Of a stretch of DNA of 64,000 nt, positions 51,837-60,129 are shown piece by piece (positions within the stretch are counted from its first letter, which is position 1; each line of letters begins with the position of its first letter). Origin of the DNA: Clostridia bacterium (GTDB lineage: Bacteria > Bacillota > Clostridia > Peptostreptococcales > Anaerovoracaceae); NCBI GenBank assembly GCA_902363595.1, contig CABJAP010000003.1, positions 186,001-250,000 of the forward strand, in the 5' to 3' direction. The position numbers and the translations under genes were made by a program. Under the pieces are notes generated by a model, which searched no databases, was not told the DNA's origin, and saw only the letters and a list, made by a program, of their open reading frames with translations.

Positions 51837-52684
51837 TTTCTTTTCCCCCCTATCAGCATGGTTTCCACTTGATCGATTCCGCATCGCTCCACAATCAGCG
51901 ACGGATAATTCTCTTGATAATACTGTCGCTCATTAGTCAGTGCGCTGTATCCGAAACCTTCCTTTTTCACACACAAAATATGGTCTTTATCCAGAGTATC
52001 GTACTGGCGATCCTCCAATTTTAGAAGGCCGTAATTGCTGAGTATCACGTCGGTGTCCTCATGCAGAACAATTTTGCCTCCTTGAATCATATAGATATCA
52101 TCGCACAAACCTTCCAAATCGCTGGAAATATGCGAACTGATCAAAATTCCCCGCCCTTCTTGTTCCATATACCCCCGGAGCATATCGAGAATTTCTTCAC
52201 GTGCCACCACATCCAGCCCGGCCGTCGGTTCATCCAAAATCAATAGGGCAGCCTCATGGGAAACCGCCAGAAGCACCTTGAGTTTGGCCTTCATGCCTGT
52301 AGAAAACTCTTTTATCTTTTTATTTGCGGGCAGATTGTGTTCCCGACATTGATAAAGAAACCCCTCTTTGTTAAAGCTTTCGTAAGATGCATCCATAATG
52401 GAAGCGGCCTCCCTAATATTCAAATGTCCGCCAAATCCGCTGTCGGAAAGCACTGTTCCGATCTTCACCCGATCTTCATCCGTCAGTTTTCTGCTATCTT
52501 TTCCAAACACCCATGCACTGCCGCTGTCAGGTGTCAGCAGCCCTAAAATCGCTTTAAAAGTCGTGCTTTTTCCCGCCCCATTCTGTCCGACCAGACCTGT
52601 AATATGGCCTTCCTTCAGGCTCAGGGAGCAATCAAGCTTAAAATCTCCGTAAGCTTTTGTCACATGTTCCAGTTTTACAAGCAT
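51833..52684 (-). CDS. ABC transporter ATP-binding protein (YtrB type)
   Basis: 283 residues with Walker A GQNGAGKST (near 32-40), signature FSTGMKAKLKVLLAVSHE and Walker B LILDEPTAGLD. The F-S-T-G-M-K signature and a C-terminal extension of about 80 residues are typical of the GntR-linked ATPases. It starts 3 bp after the GntR gene ends. Confidence 0.92.
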   Translation of the reverse strand: MLVKLEHVTKAYGDFKLDCSLSLKEGHITGLVGQNGAGKSTTFKAILGLLTPDSGSAWVFGKDSRKLTDEDRVKIGTVLSDSGFGGHLNIREAASIMDASYESFNKEGFLYQCREHNLPANKKIKEFSTGMKAKLKVLLAVSHEAALLILDEPTAGLDVVAREEILDMLRGYMEQEGRGILISSHISSDLEGLCDDIYMIQGGKIVLHEDTDVILSNYGLLKLEDRQYDTLDKDHILCVKKEGFGYSALTNERQYYQENYPSLIVERCGIDQVETMLIGGKRK

Positions 52685-52687
52685 CGC

Positions 52688-53059
52688 TTATTCCTCCATA
52701 ATTAGATTAAACAGATCAATAATTTCCTGATCCGTCATACCGCATCTTCGTCCTTTTAGAATGGCCATTTCCAAATCAGATTCTACGTTTTTTCGGTGTT
52801 CCTCCATCAAAAGTTCCGGACTGGTGCCTGCGATAAAACTTCCTTTGCCGTGGACCGTGTTTACAAACCCTTCATGCTCCAAAGCATCATAGGCTTTCTT
52901 TACCGTCAAAGCACTGATTTTCAGTTCTTTTGAGAGGGATCGAACAGATGGGAGCATTTCGCCTTCCTCAAACATTCCATTCATGACATGCGCCTTAATC
53001 TGATCCACAATCTGTTCATAGATGGGCTGTTGAGAAGAGTTATTGATTATCAGTTTCAT
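52688..53059 (-). CDS. GntR-family regulator, YtrA subfamily
   Basis: 123 residues from the ATG at 53057-53059 (GGGAGG upstream). Winged helix at about 8-75 (PIYEQIVDQIKAHVMNGMFEEGEMLPSVRSLSKELKISALTVKKAYDALEHEGFVNTVHGKGSFI) and a short C-terminal helical part without a ligand domain, the YtrA layout. It probably represses its own operon through the 38-bp palindrome at 53091-53128. Confidence 0.93.
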   Translation of the reverse strand: MKLIINNSSQQPIYEQIVDQIKAHVMNGMFEEGEMLPSVRSLSKELKISALTVKKAYDALEHEGFVNTVHGKGSFIAGTSPELLMEEHRKNVESDLEMAILKGRRCGMTDQEIIDLFNLIMEE

Positions 53060-53080
53060 AGGTTTCCTCCCTTGTTCACA

Positions 53081-53128
53081 AACAGTATATAACAGCATAT
53101 AACACTTTGTCAACTGTTATATGCTGTT
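53081..53128. promoter_or_regulatory. GntR/YtrA operator with 14-bp perfect arms
   Basis: AACAGCATATAACA (53091-53104) and TGTTATATGCTGTT (53115-53128) are perfect inverted arms around a 10-nt spacer. A third, direct half-site begins at 53081 (AACAGTATATAACA, one change). It lies 32-69 bp before the regulator start codon. Confidence 0.8.
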
Positions 53129-53187
53129 TATTTTAAAAGATTTATAAAAGCGCTGCTTCCGCATCATCCGGTTTGATACAAACAAAG

Positions 53188-53229
53188 AAGCTGCCTGTTG
53201 AAAGACATGACTTTTCAATGCGGCAGCTT
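53188..53229. terminator. hairpin in the gap between the GntR operon and the phosphatase gene
   Basis: AAGCTGCC (53188-53195) pairs with GGCAGCTT (53222-53229), with an inner TTGAAA/TTTCAA pairing. On the minus strand it would follow nothing transcribed from the left, so it may terminate the phosphatase transcript whose stop is upstream at 53382. The remainder of 53129-53381 shows no gene. Confidence 0.55.
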
Positions 53230-53381
53230 TATTCGCGGGACGCGGGAGTGCGCCCGGCAGCACAAGCGTAGCTCCAAATTTCAGGCGGCATAGGCTTTTG
53301 GGAAAAGATTTAAAACAAAAGCTTTCAACAAAATTTTCCTGATTTGATTCAATACCGATCCGCCCATGAAAATCAGCACGA

Positions 53382-53987
53382 TTAATAAAAGAGTTTATCC
53401 CGTTCTACGATCCGGGAAGAATCCACCGTTAATTCAGCGATGGTAGCGGCGCAGTTGGGCTGCCTTGGGTGTTTCCATAAATCCTTCAGATCGAGCCCTT
53501 CCAGAAAGCGGAACAAGGTCTGGTTAACCGCCGCATGAGCCACGATTAAAACTCGCTTTACAGCAGGATCGACGGTCCGCAGCTCCTCTAAAAAGGAATC
53601 CGCCCTGCGGCAAACATCGGCAAAGGATTCGCCGCCTTCCGGCGCCTGGTAATCCTGCGGCCAGTCATAAAAGCCGTCCAAAAGAGAGGCTCCGTCCTGT
53701 CCGGGTTCGACGTACTCCGCGCCTTCTCCAATGCCAAATCCCATCTCCTGCAGCCGTTCATCCTGTTTGATCGCAAGCTCCCGGTCCCCTTTAATAATGC
53801 GGGCCGTCTCAAAAGCCCGTGATAAAGGGCTGGAAAAAATACGGTCAAACGATACATTTCTAAGGCCTTCCGCTGTTTTTCGGGCCATTTGGATGCCTTC
53901 CTCTGCCAGCGGGATATCGGAACTCCCCTGAATGCGCCGTTCCTTATTCCATGTCGTGATACCGTGACGTACAATATATAATTCCAT
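53382..53987 (-). CDS. histidine phosphatase family protein (phosphoglycerate-mutase-like)
   Basis: 201 residues from the ATG at 53985-53987 (AGGAG nine bases upstream). The RHG motif (VRHGITTWN) places the catalytic histidine at residue 8; SSPLSRAFETA and the second histidine in VLIVAHAAVN complete the site. Family knowledge: hydrolyses phosphate monoesters, e.g. alpha-ribazole phosphate or sugar phosphates. Monocistronic. Confidence 0.92.
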   Translation of the reverse strand: MELYIVRHGITTWNKERRIQGSSDIPLAEEGIQMARKTAEGLRNVSFDRIFSSPLSRAFETARIIKGDRELAIKQDERLQEMGFGIGEGAEYVEPGQDGASLLDGFYDWPQDYQAPEGGESFADVCRRADSFLEELRTVDPAVKRVLIVAHAAVNQTLFRFLEGLDLKDLWKHPRQPNCAATIAELTVDSSRIVERDKLFY

Positions 53988-54059
53988 GATAGGTTTCTCC
54001 TTAAACATATATGGAATAGTTTATCCCTTTTTCTGCCCAATGTCAAAAGCATTCCTTCC

Positions 54060-54632
54060 TTAGTCGCTGATTTGGTTCTGCATGTTTTGCAGCTTCTCCG
54101 GTATGAGTTCCTCCCATTTTCCGCCATGCTCCTTCTGTTCCTGGGGCAGCGTTCTACGGTCTATTGCCATATGCAGTTTCAACATAACAAATCTTGCGGC
54201 AGGCTGAGCGATGCACATTTCAACCCCAAGAGAAATGGCAAAATTGCGCGGCCATTTGTAAAAAAACAGCTTAATCGGCGCAAGGCTCAGTTCACCGTTT
54301 CCAATCCAGGTTCCGATAATCGTGAGAAACACTGACATCAAAAGCACCGAACACAAGATATTAACAAGAATATGAGCATTAAAGCTGTCTTCCTCCTCAA
54401 CGATACTGGCGGTCATCAGGCTGGCTGGCTTGTATGTGATCAATACCAGTGCAATCACACATAACCATATCATTGGCATAATCTTCAGTGCCTGCGCCCA
54501 CACAGCGAGAGAGAATCCGATCTCAAAACAGGTAATCAGCGGTGCGATCATGTTGACGGATATGACAGAAATGACTGCCATGAACAGAGTAAATTCCTTC
54601 TTGTTTCTCGGTAACTTCATAAAAAATTCCAT
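54060..54632 (-). CDS. DUF2798-like membrane protein
   Basis: 190 residues with four membrane segments arranged as two similar pairs and the typical MKLPRNKKEFTLFMAVISVISVNMIAP beginning. It resembles DUF2798, small membrane proteins of unknown function, here roughly doubled in length. AAGGAG ten bases before the ATG. Confidence 0.75.
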   Translation of the reverse strand: MEFFMKLPRNKKEFTLFMAVISVISVNMIAPLITCFEIGFSLAVWAQALKIMPMIWLCVIALVLITYKPASLMTASIVEEEDSFNAHILVNILCSVLLMSVFLTIIGTWIGNGELSLAPIKLFFYKWPRNFAISLGVEMCIAQPAARFVMLKLHMAIDRRTLPQEQKEHGGKWEELIPEKLQNMQNQISD

Positions 54633-54674
54633 ACTTATAAAACTCCTTTTCTTTCATGTCGCGCAAAAAAGAAA

Positions 54675-54702
54675 GCGTGAAACCAATTTCTTGATTTCAC
54701 GC
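54675..54702 (-). terminator. terminator of the methyltransferase transcript
   Basis: GCGTGAAA (54675-54682) pairs with TTTCACGC (54695-54702); on the minus strand the stem runs into a T-rich tract. The upstream gene ends at 54821. Confidence 0.8.
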
Positions 54703-54820
54703 TGAACCATTATACGCGTTGTTTTGTTCTTTGATTAGTATAGACGAATTCACAATAATTTTCAAGCGGCAAATTTTGATTTTTTTCTTCAATGGATGGT
54801 AACCCGCACTGCCTGTTCCA

Positions 54821-55456
54821 TCACCCTTCTTTTCCATAATCCAAACGGACCAGCTTCTTGCCGTTGGGCAGATTCCGCTCTTCTTTTGCAAGAAACGAAT
54901 ATCCGCCTTTCTCCATACTCTCTGTCAGCAAAGGCTCTGTCACCTGATGATGCACCTCATAGAGCCGGTCAAAGGAATGGAGGTATGGAGAATCTGAGAC
55001 AAAGGTTTCCTCCCCGCTGTTGACCTGAATGATACAGGAAGCATACTGGGGATCAACCAGCTTTACCACCCGCAGGAAACATTCGCAGCCAACATACTCG
55101 ATCAGCAGATCGGCCAGCAGGAGTTCCGCGCAGGGAAGCTCCAGATCATCACCGGTCAAATCGGCTTCAATGGGAAAAAAGCTGTTCAAATCCTCGTAAC
55201 GGCGGCAGCATTCCGCCAGATAATCACCATTGACATCGACCCCATAGACCCGCTCGAACTGTTTCGGTTTTATGTGATCCAGTCCGTTGCCTCCGGCAAC
55301 GCCCAGTATCATGACAGTCTTTACGAGGTAATCATTAAGCTGGTCTTTCATCATTTCATTCAGCGTCTGCAGCTGACGCACATCATCCAGTTTCATATGA
55401 TTTTCATAATCAGTAAGATCAATCGCCTTCCAAGGATTTTCCATACTCTGATTCAT
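54821..55456 (-). CDS. class I SAM-dependent methyltransferase-like protein
   Basis: 211 residues from the ATG at 55454-55456 (AAAGGGG upstream). The SAM loop is VMILGVAGGNGLDHI, followed by the acidic residue in VYGVDVNGDYL and ADLTGDDLEL. Substrate unknown. It follows the SRPBCC gene on the same strand at 28 bp. Confidence 0.85.
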   Translation of the reverse strand: MNQSMENPWKAIDLTDYENHMKLDDVRQLQTLNEMMKDQLNDYLVKTVMILGVAGGNGLDHIKPKQFERVYGVDVNGDYLAECCRRYEDLNSFFPIEADLTGDDLELPCAELLLADLLIEYVGCECFLRVVKLVDPQYASCIIQVNSGEETFVSDSPYLHSFDRLYEVHHQVTEPLLTESMEKGGYSFLAKEERNLPNGKKLVRLDYGKEG

Positions 55457-55484
55457 GTCTGTCCCCTTTCCGCAGTCTTGGTCT

Positions 55485-55883
55485 CTACTCTTCCAAAGCT
55501 TTCCGCAGGTCGTCCGCATAGGTCTGCTGCTGTTTTTTCAAATAAGCGCCGGCAAAAGGCTTCATAAACCATTTCTTCACCATTATATCTTCTGTAAAAT
55601 CAATGGTTGTTTTTTCACCTTCACCAGAAAAGAGCCCGACCCAGTGGCCCTTCATATTGCCGTTTTCCATATCGAATTCGTAGCGCTGCAGGGGCTCAAA
55701 AGCCGTAATGGTAAAGGTGGTCGCATAGCCCTCCTCCGTATATTCCACGAATTTGCAGCCCTTTTCTAAAACCTCGATCCTGCTCACATCGCTTCTCCAG
55801 CCCCATTCTGTCAGAGATGTAACCGTATTCCATACAGTTTCCACATCCCCATTCAAAGTCACCTTTATATTGGCAGTTGTCAT
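55485..55883 (-). CDS. SRPBCC-family protein (START-like)
   Basis: 132 residues of the polyketide-cyclase/START-like fold: an N-terminal strand (IKVTLNGDVETVWNTVTSLTEWGWRSDV), central strands (TTFTITAFEPLQRYEFDMENGNMKGHWVGLFS) and a long C-terminal helix (FAGAYLKKQQQTYADDLRKALE). Probably binds a hydrophobic ligand in its cavity. Weak ribosome binding site (AAGG). Between a GNAT and a methyltransferase gene. Confidence 0.85.
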   Translation of the reverse strand: MTTANIKVTLNGDVETVWNTVTSLTEWGWRSDVSRIEVLEKGCKFVEYTEEGYATTFTITAFEPLQRYEFDMENGNMKGHWVGLFSGEGEKTTIDFTEDIMVKKWFMKPFAGAYLKKQQQTYADDLRKALEE

Positions 55884-55904
55884 CCGTTAAACCTTTTCCT
55901 TTCG

Positions 55905-56639
55905 TTAAAATTCCAGCCGCATGTCGTACCACAAGGCCCCGCCGTGAACCGACTGGGATTGGCCCCAGTTCTGAAAGCCAAACTTTTCATAATAGTGAAC
56001 CAGCTCTTTCTTGCAGGTGAGTATACAACCTTTACGACCCTGCTTCTTTGCATCTGTGATCAAGCGCTGTAGCAGCAAAGCCGCGCAGCCCTTGTGCCGG
56101 TATTGGGGAATGGTATCCACGCCGAACACGGTCTGCCAAGCACCATTTTCAATATGTAAATCTGCCTTTTCGTACATCAGATCATCAATCGTTTCTTCGT
56201 TGGTGACCAGGCCGTTGATAAAGCCCACCAGCGTTCCTTCATCCTCAAGCAGCCAGAAATGATCGCCGAATACCCTCAGCCTTTCTGCAAAAGCCTCTTT
56301 CCCCGCCGCTTCGGCCTGAGGAAAACACCCAGCTTCCACAGAAACCACAGCCGTCAGATCCTCCATCGACGCCCGCCGCAGCTTCAGCTTTGCCCATGCC
56401 TTGCAGTTTTCCAGCTTGGGCTTGGGATCGAACCCCTGATCCACGCCCATCGTCGCCAGCATTTCGCAAGGGAACTCCCTGCATTGACCGCAGTGGTTCA
56501 GTCCCTTTTCTTCGCAGCAGGACTTGACGCCGCACGGGCTTCCCCAAAAGGGCTTATCCATATAAATACAACCTCTGCAGCTGACATCCGTCTTTCTTTC
56601 ACATTGGCTGCAATCGACGCCGCATCTCGATTCAAACAT
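55905..56639 (-). CDS. DUF3795 zinc-finger-like domain fused to GNAT acetyltransferase
   Basis: 244 residues from the ATG at 56637-56639 (AAGGAGG upstream). Residues 1-85 hold about eleven cysteines in a DUF3795 pattern (CGVDCSQCERKTDVSCRGC, CGVKSCCEEKGLNHCGQCREFPC), likely metal-binding. Residues about 88-244 form a GNAT domain (GVDTIPQYRHKGCAALLLQRLITDAKKQG, HYYEKFGFQNWGQSQ). Substrate unknown; the fusion suggests the cysteine-rich part recognises a target for acetylation. Confidence 0.85.
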   Translation of the reverse strand: MFESRCGVDCSQCERKTDVSCRGCIYMDKPFWGSPCGVKSCCEEKGLNHCGQCREFPCEMLATMGVDQGFDPKPKLENCKAWAKLKLRRASMEDLTAVVSVEAGCFPQAEAAGKEAFAERLRVFGDHFWLLEDEGTLVGFINGLVTNEETIDDLMYEKADLHIENGAWQTVFGVDTIPQYRHKGCAALLLQRLITDAKKQGRKGCILTCKKELVHYYEKFGFQNWGQSQSVHGGALWYDMRLEF

Positions 56640-56795
56640 TTTGCGCCTCCTTCTCGTTCCTAGGGTAGTGTCTGGTTGGTGTTTGGATAAATCAGATACT
56701 ACTCTGGGGTTTATTGTATAACAAAACAAAGAAAAACTCCATAGAAAAACCGCTGCATTGGGTTTTCAGCCAGCGCAGCGGCTCTCTTTTAACAA

Positions 56796-57146
56796 TTATT
56801 CTTTTAAATCCTTGATCTGGGGCAGATCAATCGGCCCTTTGGTGATATGCGTTTGTTCTTCCGCAATGGTCCAAATCTGCGTCGTCACGTTGGACACGCC
56901 CTGGCGCGACTGCAAGTTGAGAACGGCCTGCTTCGCATAGGCTTTTGCCGCTTCTATTGAAGCAAACAGATAAAATCCGCAGCCCTGTTTTTTATCAGAG
57001 TCCAAACCCCAAATTTTCCATTGCAAGGTGGGCAGCTCCAGCATTCGCCGGGCCCCCTCCATGGTGAACGCAGTATCTACCGTCTCGTCAAAGGTCAAAC
57101 CTTCACCGCCCAAATCCATTTTTACACAAAGAAATACAGACATCAT
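56796..57146 (-). CDS. YdhR-family protein (putative monooxygenase-like)
   Basis: 116 residues matching YdhR: LEL-PTLQWKIWGLDSDKKQGCGFYLFASIEAAKAYAKQAVLNLQSRQGVSNVTTQIWTIAEEQTHITKGPI. Ferredoxin-like fold; enzyme activity not established. Two adjacent ATG codons follow AGGAGG, and the second (57141-57143) has the better spacing. It lies 8 bp after the acetoacetate-decarboxylase-like gene, so the pair is an operon. Confidence 0.87.
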   Translation of the reverse strand: MMSVFLCVKMDLGGEGLTFDETVDTAFTMEGARRMLELPTLQWKIWGLDSDKKQGCGFYLFASIEAAKAYAKQAVLNLQSRQGVSNVTTQIWTIAEEQTHITKGPIDLPQIKDLKE

Positions 57147-57154
57147 TCCACCTC

Positions 57155-57997
57155 CTACAACTTGTGATCAAATCCATAAAACGCATACGGCAAATACTCC
57201 TGCGGATCTACTAGGTACTCATCCTCCGGACTTCTTGCGCCATCAAGGGCAATGCCGTCAAAAGTCATGATCGCCCCCAAAGTATGAACAACCGGAAGAG
57301 AATCCCATGGGTCGTGATCCGAATGCTGATAGATGACCTCGCCGGTACCAAGGATCGGCTTTTTCGGGCCTGGATGTTTGGTCTTCCACACAGTATAGAG
57401 AATGGGGCTGGGTGCCTTGGAAATATCAGAAAGATGAGCCCACTGGCTGGCGGGCCAGAGATAATTGTAGATGATCGTAGCACCTGGATGGCCTTCCGGA
57501 TCCGGCGGTGTCAGCAGCTCGCCGATGGCCTCCATCAGCTTGGGATCATTGGGTTTTCCGTTGAGCTGAGCTTTGACGGAATAATACGTTATCCCATGCC
57601 GCCTGGCGCTGGCCTGATAAGTTTCTCCCTCCTGCTCCAGGGATAGGCTTCCCCACTTTTTCGGATAACCGCCTACCTCCCGCCCGAGAATGCTGCCCAT
57701 GTCCACATCTAAGGTCATGCCGGGAACAAAAAGTCCTGGAAGTCCAGTTTTTTCATGAACAGCTGCGACATAGAGAGCTGCTTCGTTATAGGGTACCTCA
57801 AAATTAGTCTCCGTAAAATGATTGAATCCGGCAACGACGATGGGACGTTTGTAGGGCTTCAGCCCCGGCGGCAGGACATCAGCCGCAGCCTCCGGCGTTG
57901 TTTCGTAAAAGACCGACATGATTTCTGCACCTGGAAAATCGGTGATCCCGCCTTTCAGCGTATCGCATACCTGCTCCTGCGTTCTTTTAAAGCTCAT
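57155..57997 (-). CDS. acetoacetate decarboxylase family protein
   Basis: 280 residues with the Schiff-base lysine region GREVGGYPKKWG (K113, K114), aligned with the catalytic lysine pair of clostridial Adc, and the N-terminal YETTPEAAADVLPPGLKP. The protein is longer than solvent-forming Adc (about 245), as in other members, so the substrate may be a different beta-keto acid. Operon with YdhR; a LysR regulator is encoded upstream on the same strand. Confidence 0.88.
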   Translation of the reverse strand: MSFKRTQEQVCDTLKGGITDFPGAEIMSVFYETTPEAAADVLPPGLKPYKRPIVVAGFNHFTETNFEVPYNEAALYVAAVHEKTGLPGLFVPGMTLDVDMGSILGREVGGYPKKWGSLSLEQEGETYQASARRHGITYYSVKAQLNGKPNDPKLMEAIGELLTPPDPEGHPGATIIYNYLWPASQWAHLSDISKAPSPILYTVWKTKHPGPKKPILGTGEVIYQHSDHDPWDSLPVVHTLGAIMTFDGIALDGARSPEDEYLVDPQEYLPYAFYGFDHKL

Positions 57998-58070
57998 GGT
58001 TTTACCTCCTATGTTTTGCTTTTTTCGATTCTTTCTAAAACCATGATAGCATCTGCCGGCCTTGCTGAAA

Positions 58071-58095
58071 AATACCCATTACTTATAGGGGTATT
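58071..58095. terminator. weak hairpin after the LysR gene
   Basis: AATACCC (58071-58077) pairs with GGGTATT (58089-58095), short T-run on the minus strand. It lies between the LysR stop (58105) and the decarboxylase start. Confidence 0.5.
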
Positions 58096-58104
58096 GGTTT
58101 TTGT

Positions 58105-59040
58105 TTATCGCACTTCCTCGGTCCAGTCGATCTTTTGCATATCAGCGAAAAGCTCGGCGGTGGCCCAGGACAGCGGCTCGTCAAGAGAATGAATACTATA
58201 CCCCAAATTAACCACTTCCACATCGCTGCAGCGGCGCAGCACCAGGCCGTTGTTCTGAAGCGTTTCGGGATGAAGGCCGGCAATCCACATATAGGTGCCG
58301 GGGCATCGACTCAGGGTTTCCATGGCGCCCGCCCGGTCATATACAAAGATCCGTTTGGGCGATAAGATAATATCGCTGACCTTGGTGATCGTCTCATAGG
58401 AAGCGGAAGGGATTTCATAATCCCCATAAATGACGACAATCTGCTCTTCCAGCATCTCTTTGCAAAGCGTTTCTTCCTTTGCCAGCGGGTTGTCTTTTGA
58501 CATGGCAACCAGGAATTCCCGCTGATAATGTTTCTGAAAGGATAAAGAATAGCGTTGGAACAAATTGAGAAAATATTCCTTTTGTGCGTCGAAAAAATGC
58601 AGAACTCCCAGCTCAGATTCGCGGCAATGCACGTCCTCCACCACTTGGAAGGGATTGGTTTCCTTTACGTGTATCTGAAACTCCGCTTTGGCTGCATGAC
58701 GGTTGATGAAATCGGTGATACAGCGATTGATCTGGTGGGATCGGGTTGCGGAGATGCGGCTGCGGACCGCTGTTTCCGGTTTTATGCGCAGCTTTGCGTG
58801 GAGCGCGTTCACCTCAGTCAAGATGTTTCTGGCTTCCTGGACAAAGACCCGGCCTTCTTCTGTCAGCGCCATCCCTTTGGCTGACCTGCGGAATAGCTGA
58901 ACCCCCAGTTCCTTTTCAACGGCTTTGATGGTATTGCTCAGATGTGGCTGGGAAAGAAACAAATTCTGAGCAGCCTTTGAAATGGAACCGGTCTTTGCCA
59001 CTTCTGAGATATATTCCAACGCAAATAGATTAAGACTCAT
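58105..59040 (-). CDS. LysR-family transcriptional regulator
   Basis: 311 residues. N-terminal winged helix (about 3-62: LFALEYISEVAKTGSISKAAQNLFLSQPHLSNTIKAVEKELGVQLFRRSAKGMALTEEG), then a periplasmic-binding-like effector domain. GAGAGGTG before the ATG. It lies upstream of the decarboxylase/YdhR pair on the same strand, with 107 bp between them, and may control it. Confidence 0.92.
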   Translation of the reverse strand: MSLNLFALEYISEVAKTGSISKAAQNLFLSQPHLSNTIKAVEKELGVQLFRRSAKGMALTEEGRVFVQEARNILTEVNALHAKLRIKPETAVRSRISATRSHQINRCITDFINRHAAKAEFQIHVKETNPFQVVEDVHCRESELGVLHFFDAQKEYFLNLFQRYSLSFQKHYQREFLVAMSKDNPLAKEETLCKEMLEEQIVVIYGDYEIPSASYETITKVSDIILSPKRIFVYDRAGAMETLSRCPGTYMWIAGLHPETLQNNGLVLRRCSDVEVVNLGYSIHSLDEPLSWATAELFADMQKIDWTEEVR

Positions 59041-59066
59041 AACACCTCTCCCTTTCTAATGATCTC

Positions 59067-59648
59067 TCATGCCTTTTCCTGAGGCTTTGTCAGCAGCTTT
59101 TGCAGGCCATAGTAAGCCGTATCGCCGATGATCTGCGCCAGCTCGTCATCGGTCATGGGCAGATCGCCCCGCAGCCACTCCAGATAGGTGGAAATGGTTC
59201 CGGCCGCATAAAACTCCGCGCAGATTTCCAGTTCCGCTTTGGAAATATCCAGCCGCTCTCCCATGGTTTCGATCAGACTTTCCTTTAATATATCTTTAAT
59301 GGCTCCCCATAAAAAGGCATAGGAAGGCGTCTTGGCAATGTGCTGATACAACTGGAGATTTTCTTCCATCAGCGTGTTTAGAGCCCGAAAGAGCACCGCT
59401 ACATCCGAGGTATCGTCGAAAAAATCGTTCTGTTCCAGCCGCAGGATAAGCTCTTCTGTTTCCTGCCGGCCGAATTCATGAATAATATCTGCGATGGAAT
59501 CATAATGTAGATAGAACGTTTTTCGGTCAATATTGGCTCTCTGCGCAATTTCCGTTATGGTAATTTTAGGCGTATCCTTTTCCAAAATCAGCGACAGATA
59601 TGCTTCACGGATGGCTTGTTTGGTTTTTTGTACTCTTCGATCTGTCAT
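59067..59648 (-). CDS. TetR-family regulator, divergent from the radical SAM module
   Basis: 193 residues from the ATG at 59646-59648 (GGGG six bases upstream). HTH near 5-50 (KTKQAIREAYLSLILEKDTPKITITEIAQRANIDRKTFYLHYDSIADII), the FASIII-like TetR type with a TetR_C_8-like C-terminal domain. It faces the small protein and radical SAM genes across a 175-bp promoter region holding a dyad next to a strong promoter. Confidence 0.9.
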   Translation of the reverse strand: MTDRRVQKTKQAIREAYLSLILEKDTPKITITEIAQRANIDRKTFYLHYDSIADIIHEFGRQETEELILRLEQNDFFDDTSDVAVLFRALNTLMEENLQLYQHIAKTPSYAFLWGAIKDILKESLIETMGERLDISKAELEICAEFYAAGTISTYLEWLRGDLPMTDDELAQIIGDTAYYGLQKLLTKPQEKA

Positions 59649-59706
59649 GTTTCGCCCCACTTTCTGTTAACTTGTAGAATAATACTCAGATCAAAAATTC
59701 TGGTAA

Positions 59707-59764
59707 TTGAAAAAATTGTCACTCCCTATTATAATACCCATATGTAGAAAAAGCAACATTTGGG
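59707..59764 (+). promoter_or_regulatory. SigA promoter and overlapping dyad for the radical SAM module
   Basis: -35 TTGAAA (59707-59712), 17-bp spacer, -10 TATAAT (59730-59735). Directly downstream, CCCATATGT (59737-59745) and ACATTTGGG (59756-59764) form a dyad (8 of 9 pairs) over the expected start site, a good place for TetR repression. Confidence 0.7.
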
Positions 59765-59823
59765 ATATAATCATCGCGGAAGGGAGATGATCGGCCACCA
59801 GAAATCGGGATAAAGGTCCCCTG

Positions 59824-60129
59824 ATGACATCGATACAAAAAATGCTATACGAAAAAAATTACAAAAAATATCCTCGCCTGCTGGAGGCAATTGAATCCTC
59901 CCCCGACACCTATAAAAAGCAAATCCGCATTTTGGAGCAGCTGGAAGGGGAGAAAAAAGTCTTTCGGATTCGTCCTGAAAGCCGTGAAGTGAAACGGTTC
60001 GAAACGGATTATGATACTTTGCAAGCTTATTATTTGCATGGATATGAGACTGCAAAGAACTGCTGGTCCGGCCTGATGAGCTTTTTAAAAGGAGCGGCAG
60101 CAATAAAAGCAAAGGAGATCGTACAATGA
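59824..60129 (+). CDS. small protein resembling the C-terminal tail of patatin-like phospholipases
   Basis: 101 residues, AAAGG seven bases upstream. MLYEKNYKKYPRLLEAIESS, a tyrosine, EQLEGEKKVFRIRPESREVKRFETDYDTLQAYYLHGYE follows the pattern of the region after the catalytic domain in bacterial patatins (Y-P-x-L, I-R-P, D-x-x-x-L-x-x-x-Y-x-x-G-Y). In-frame codons just before the ATG (T-R-N-R-D-K-G) also fit that family, up to a stop at 59788. The catalytic GxSxG domain is absent. It overlaps the radical SAM start by 4 bp. Either a remnant kept for coupling or a stand-alone domain protein. Confidence 0.7.
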   Translation: MTSIQKMLYEKNYKKYPRLLEAIESSPDTYKKQIRILEQLEGEKKVFRIRPESREVKRFETDYDTLQAYYLHGYETAKNCWSGLMSFLKGAAAIKAKEIVQ

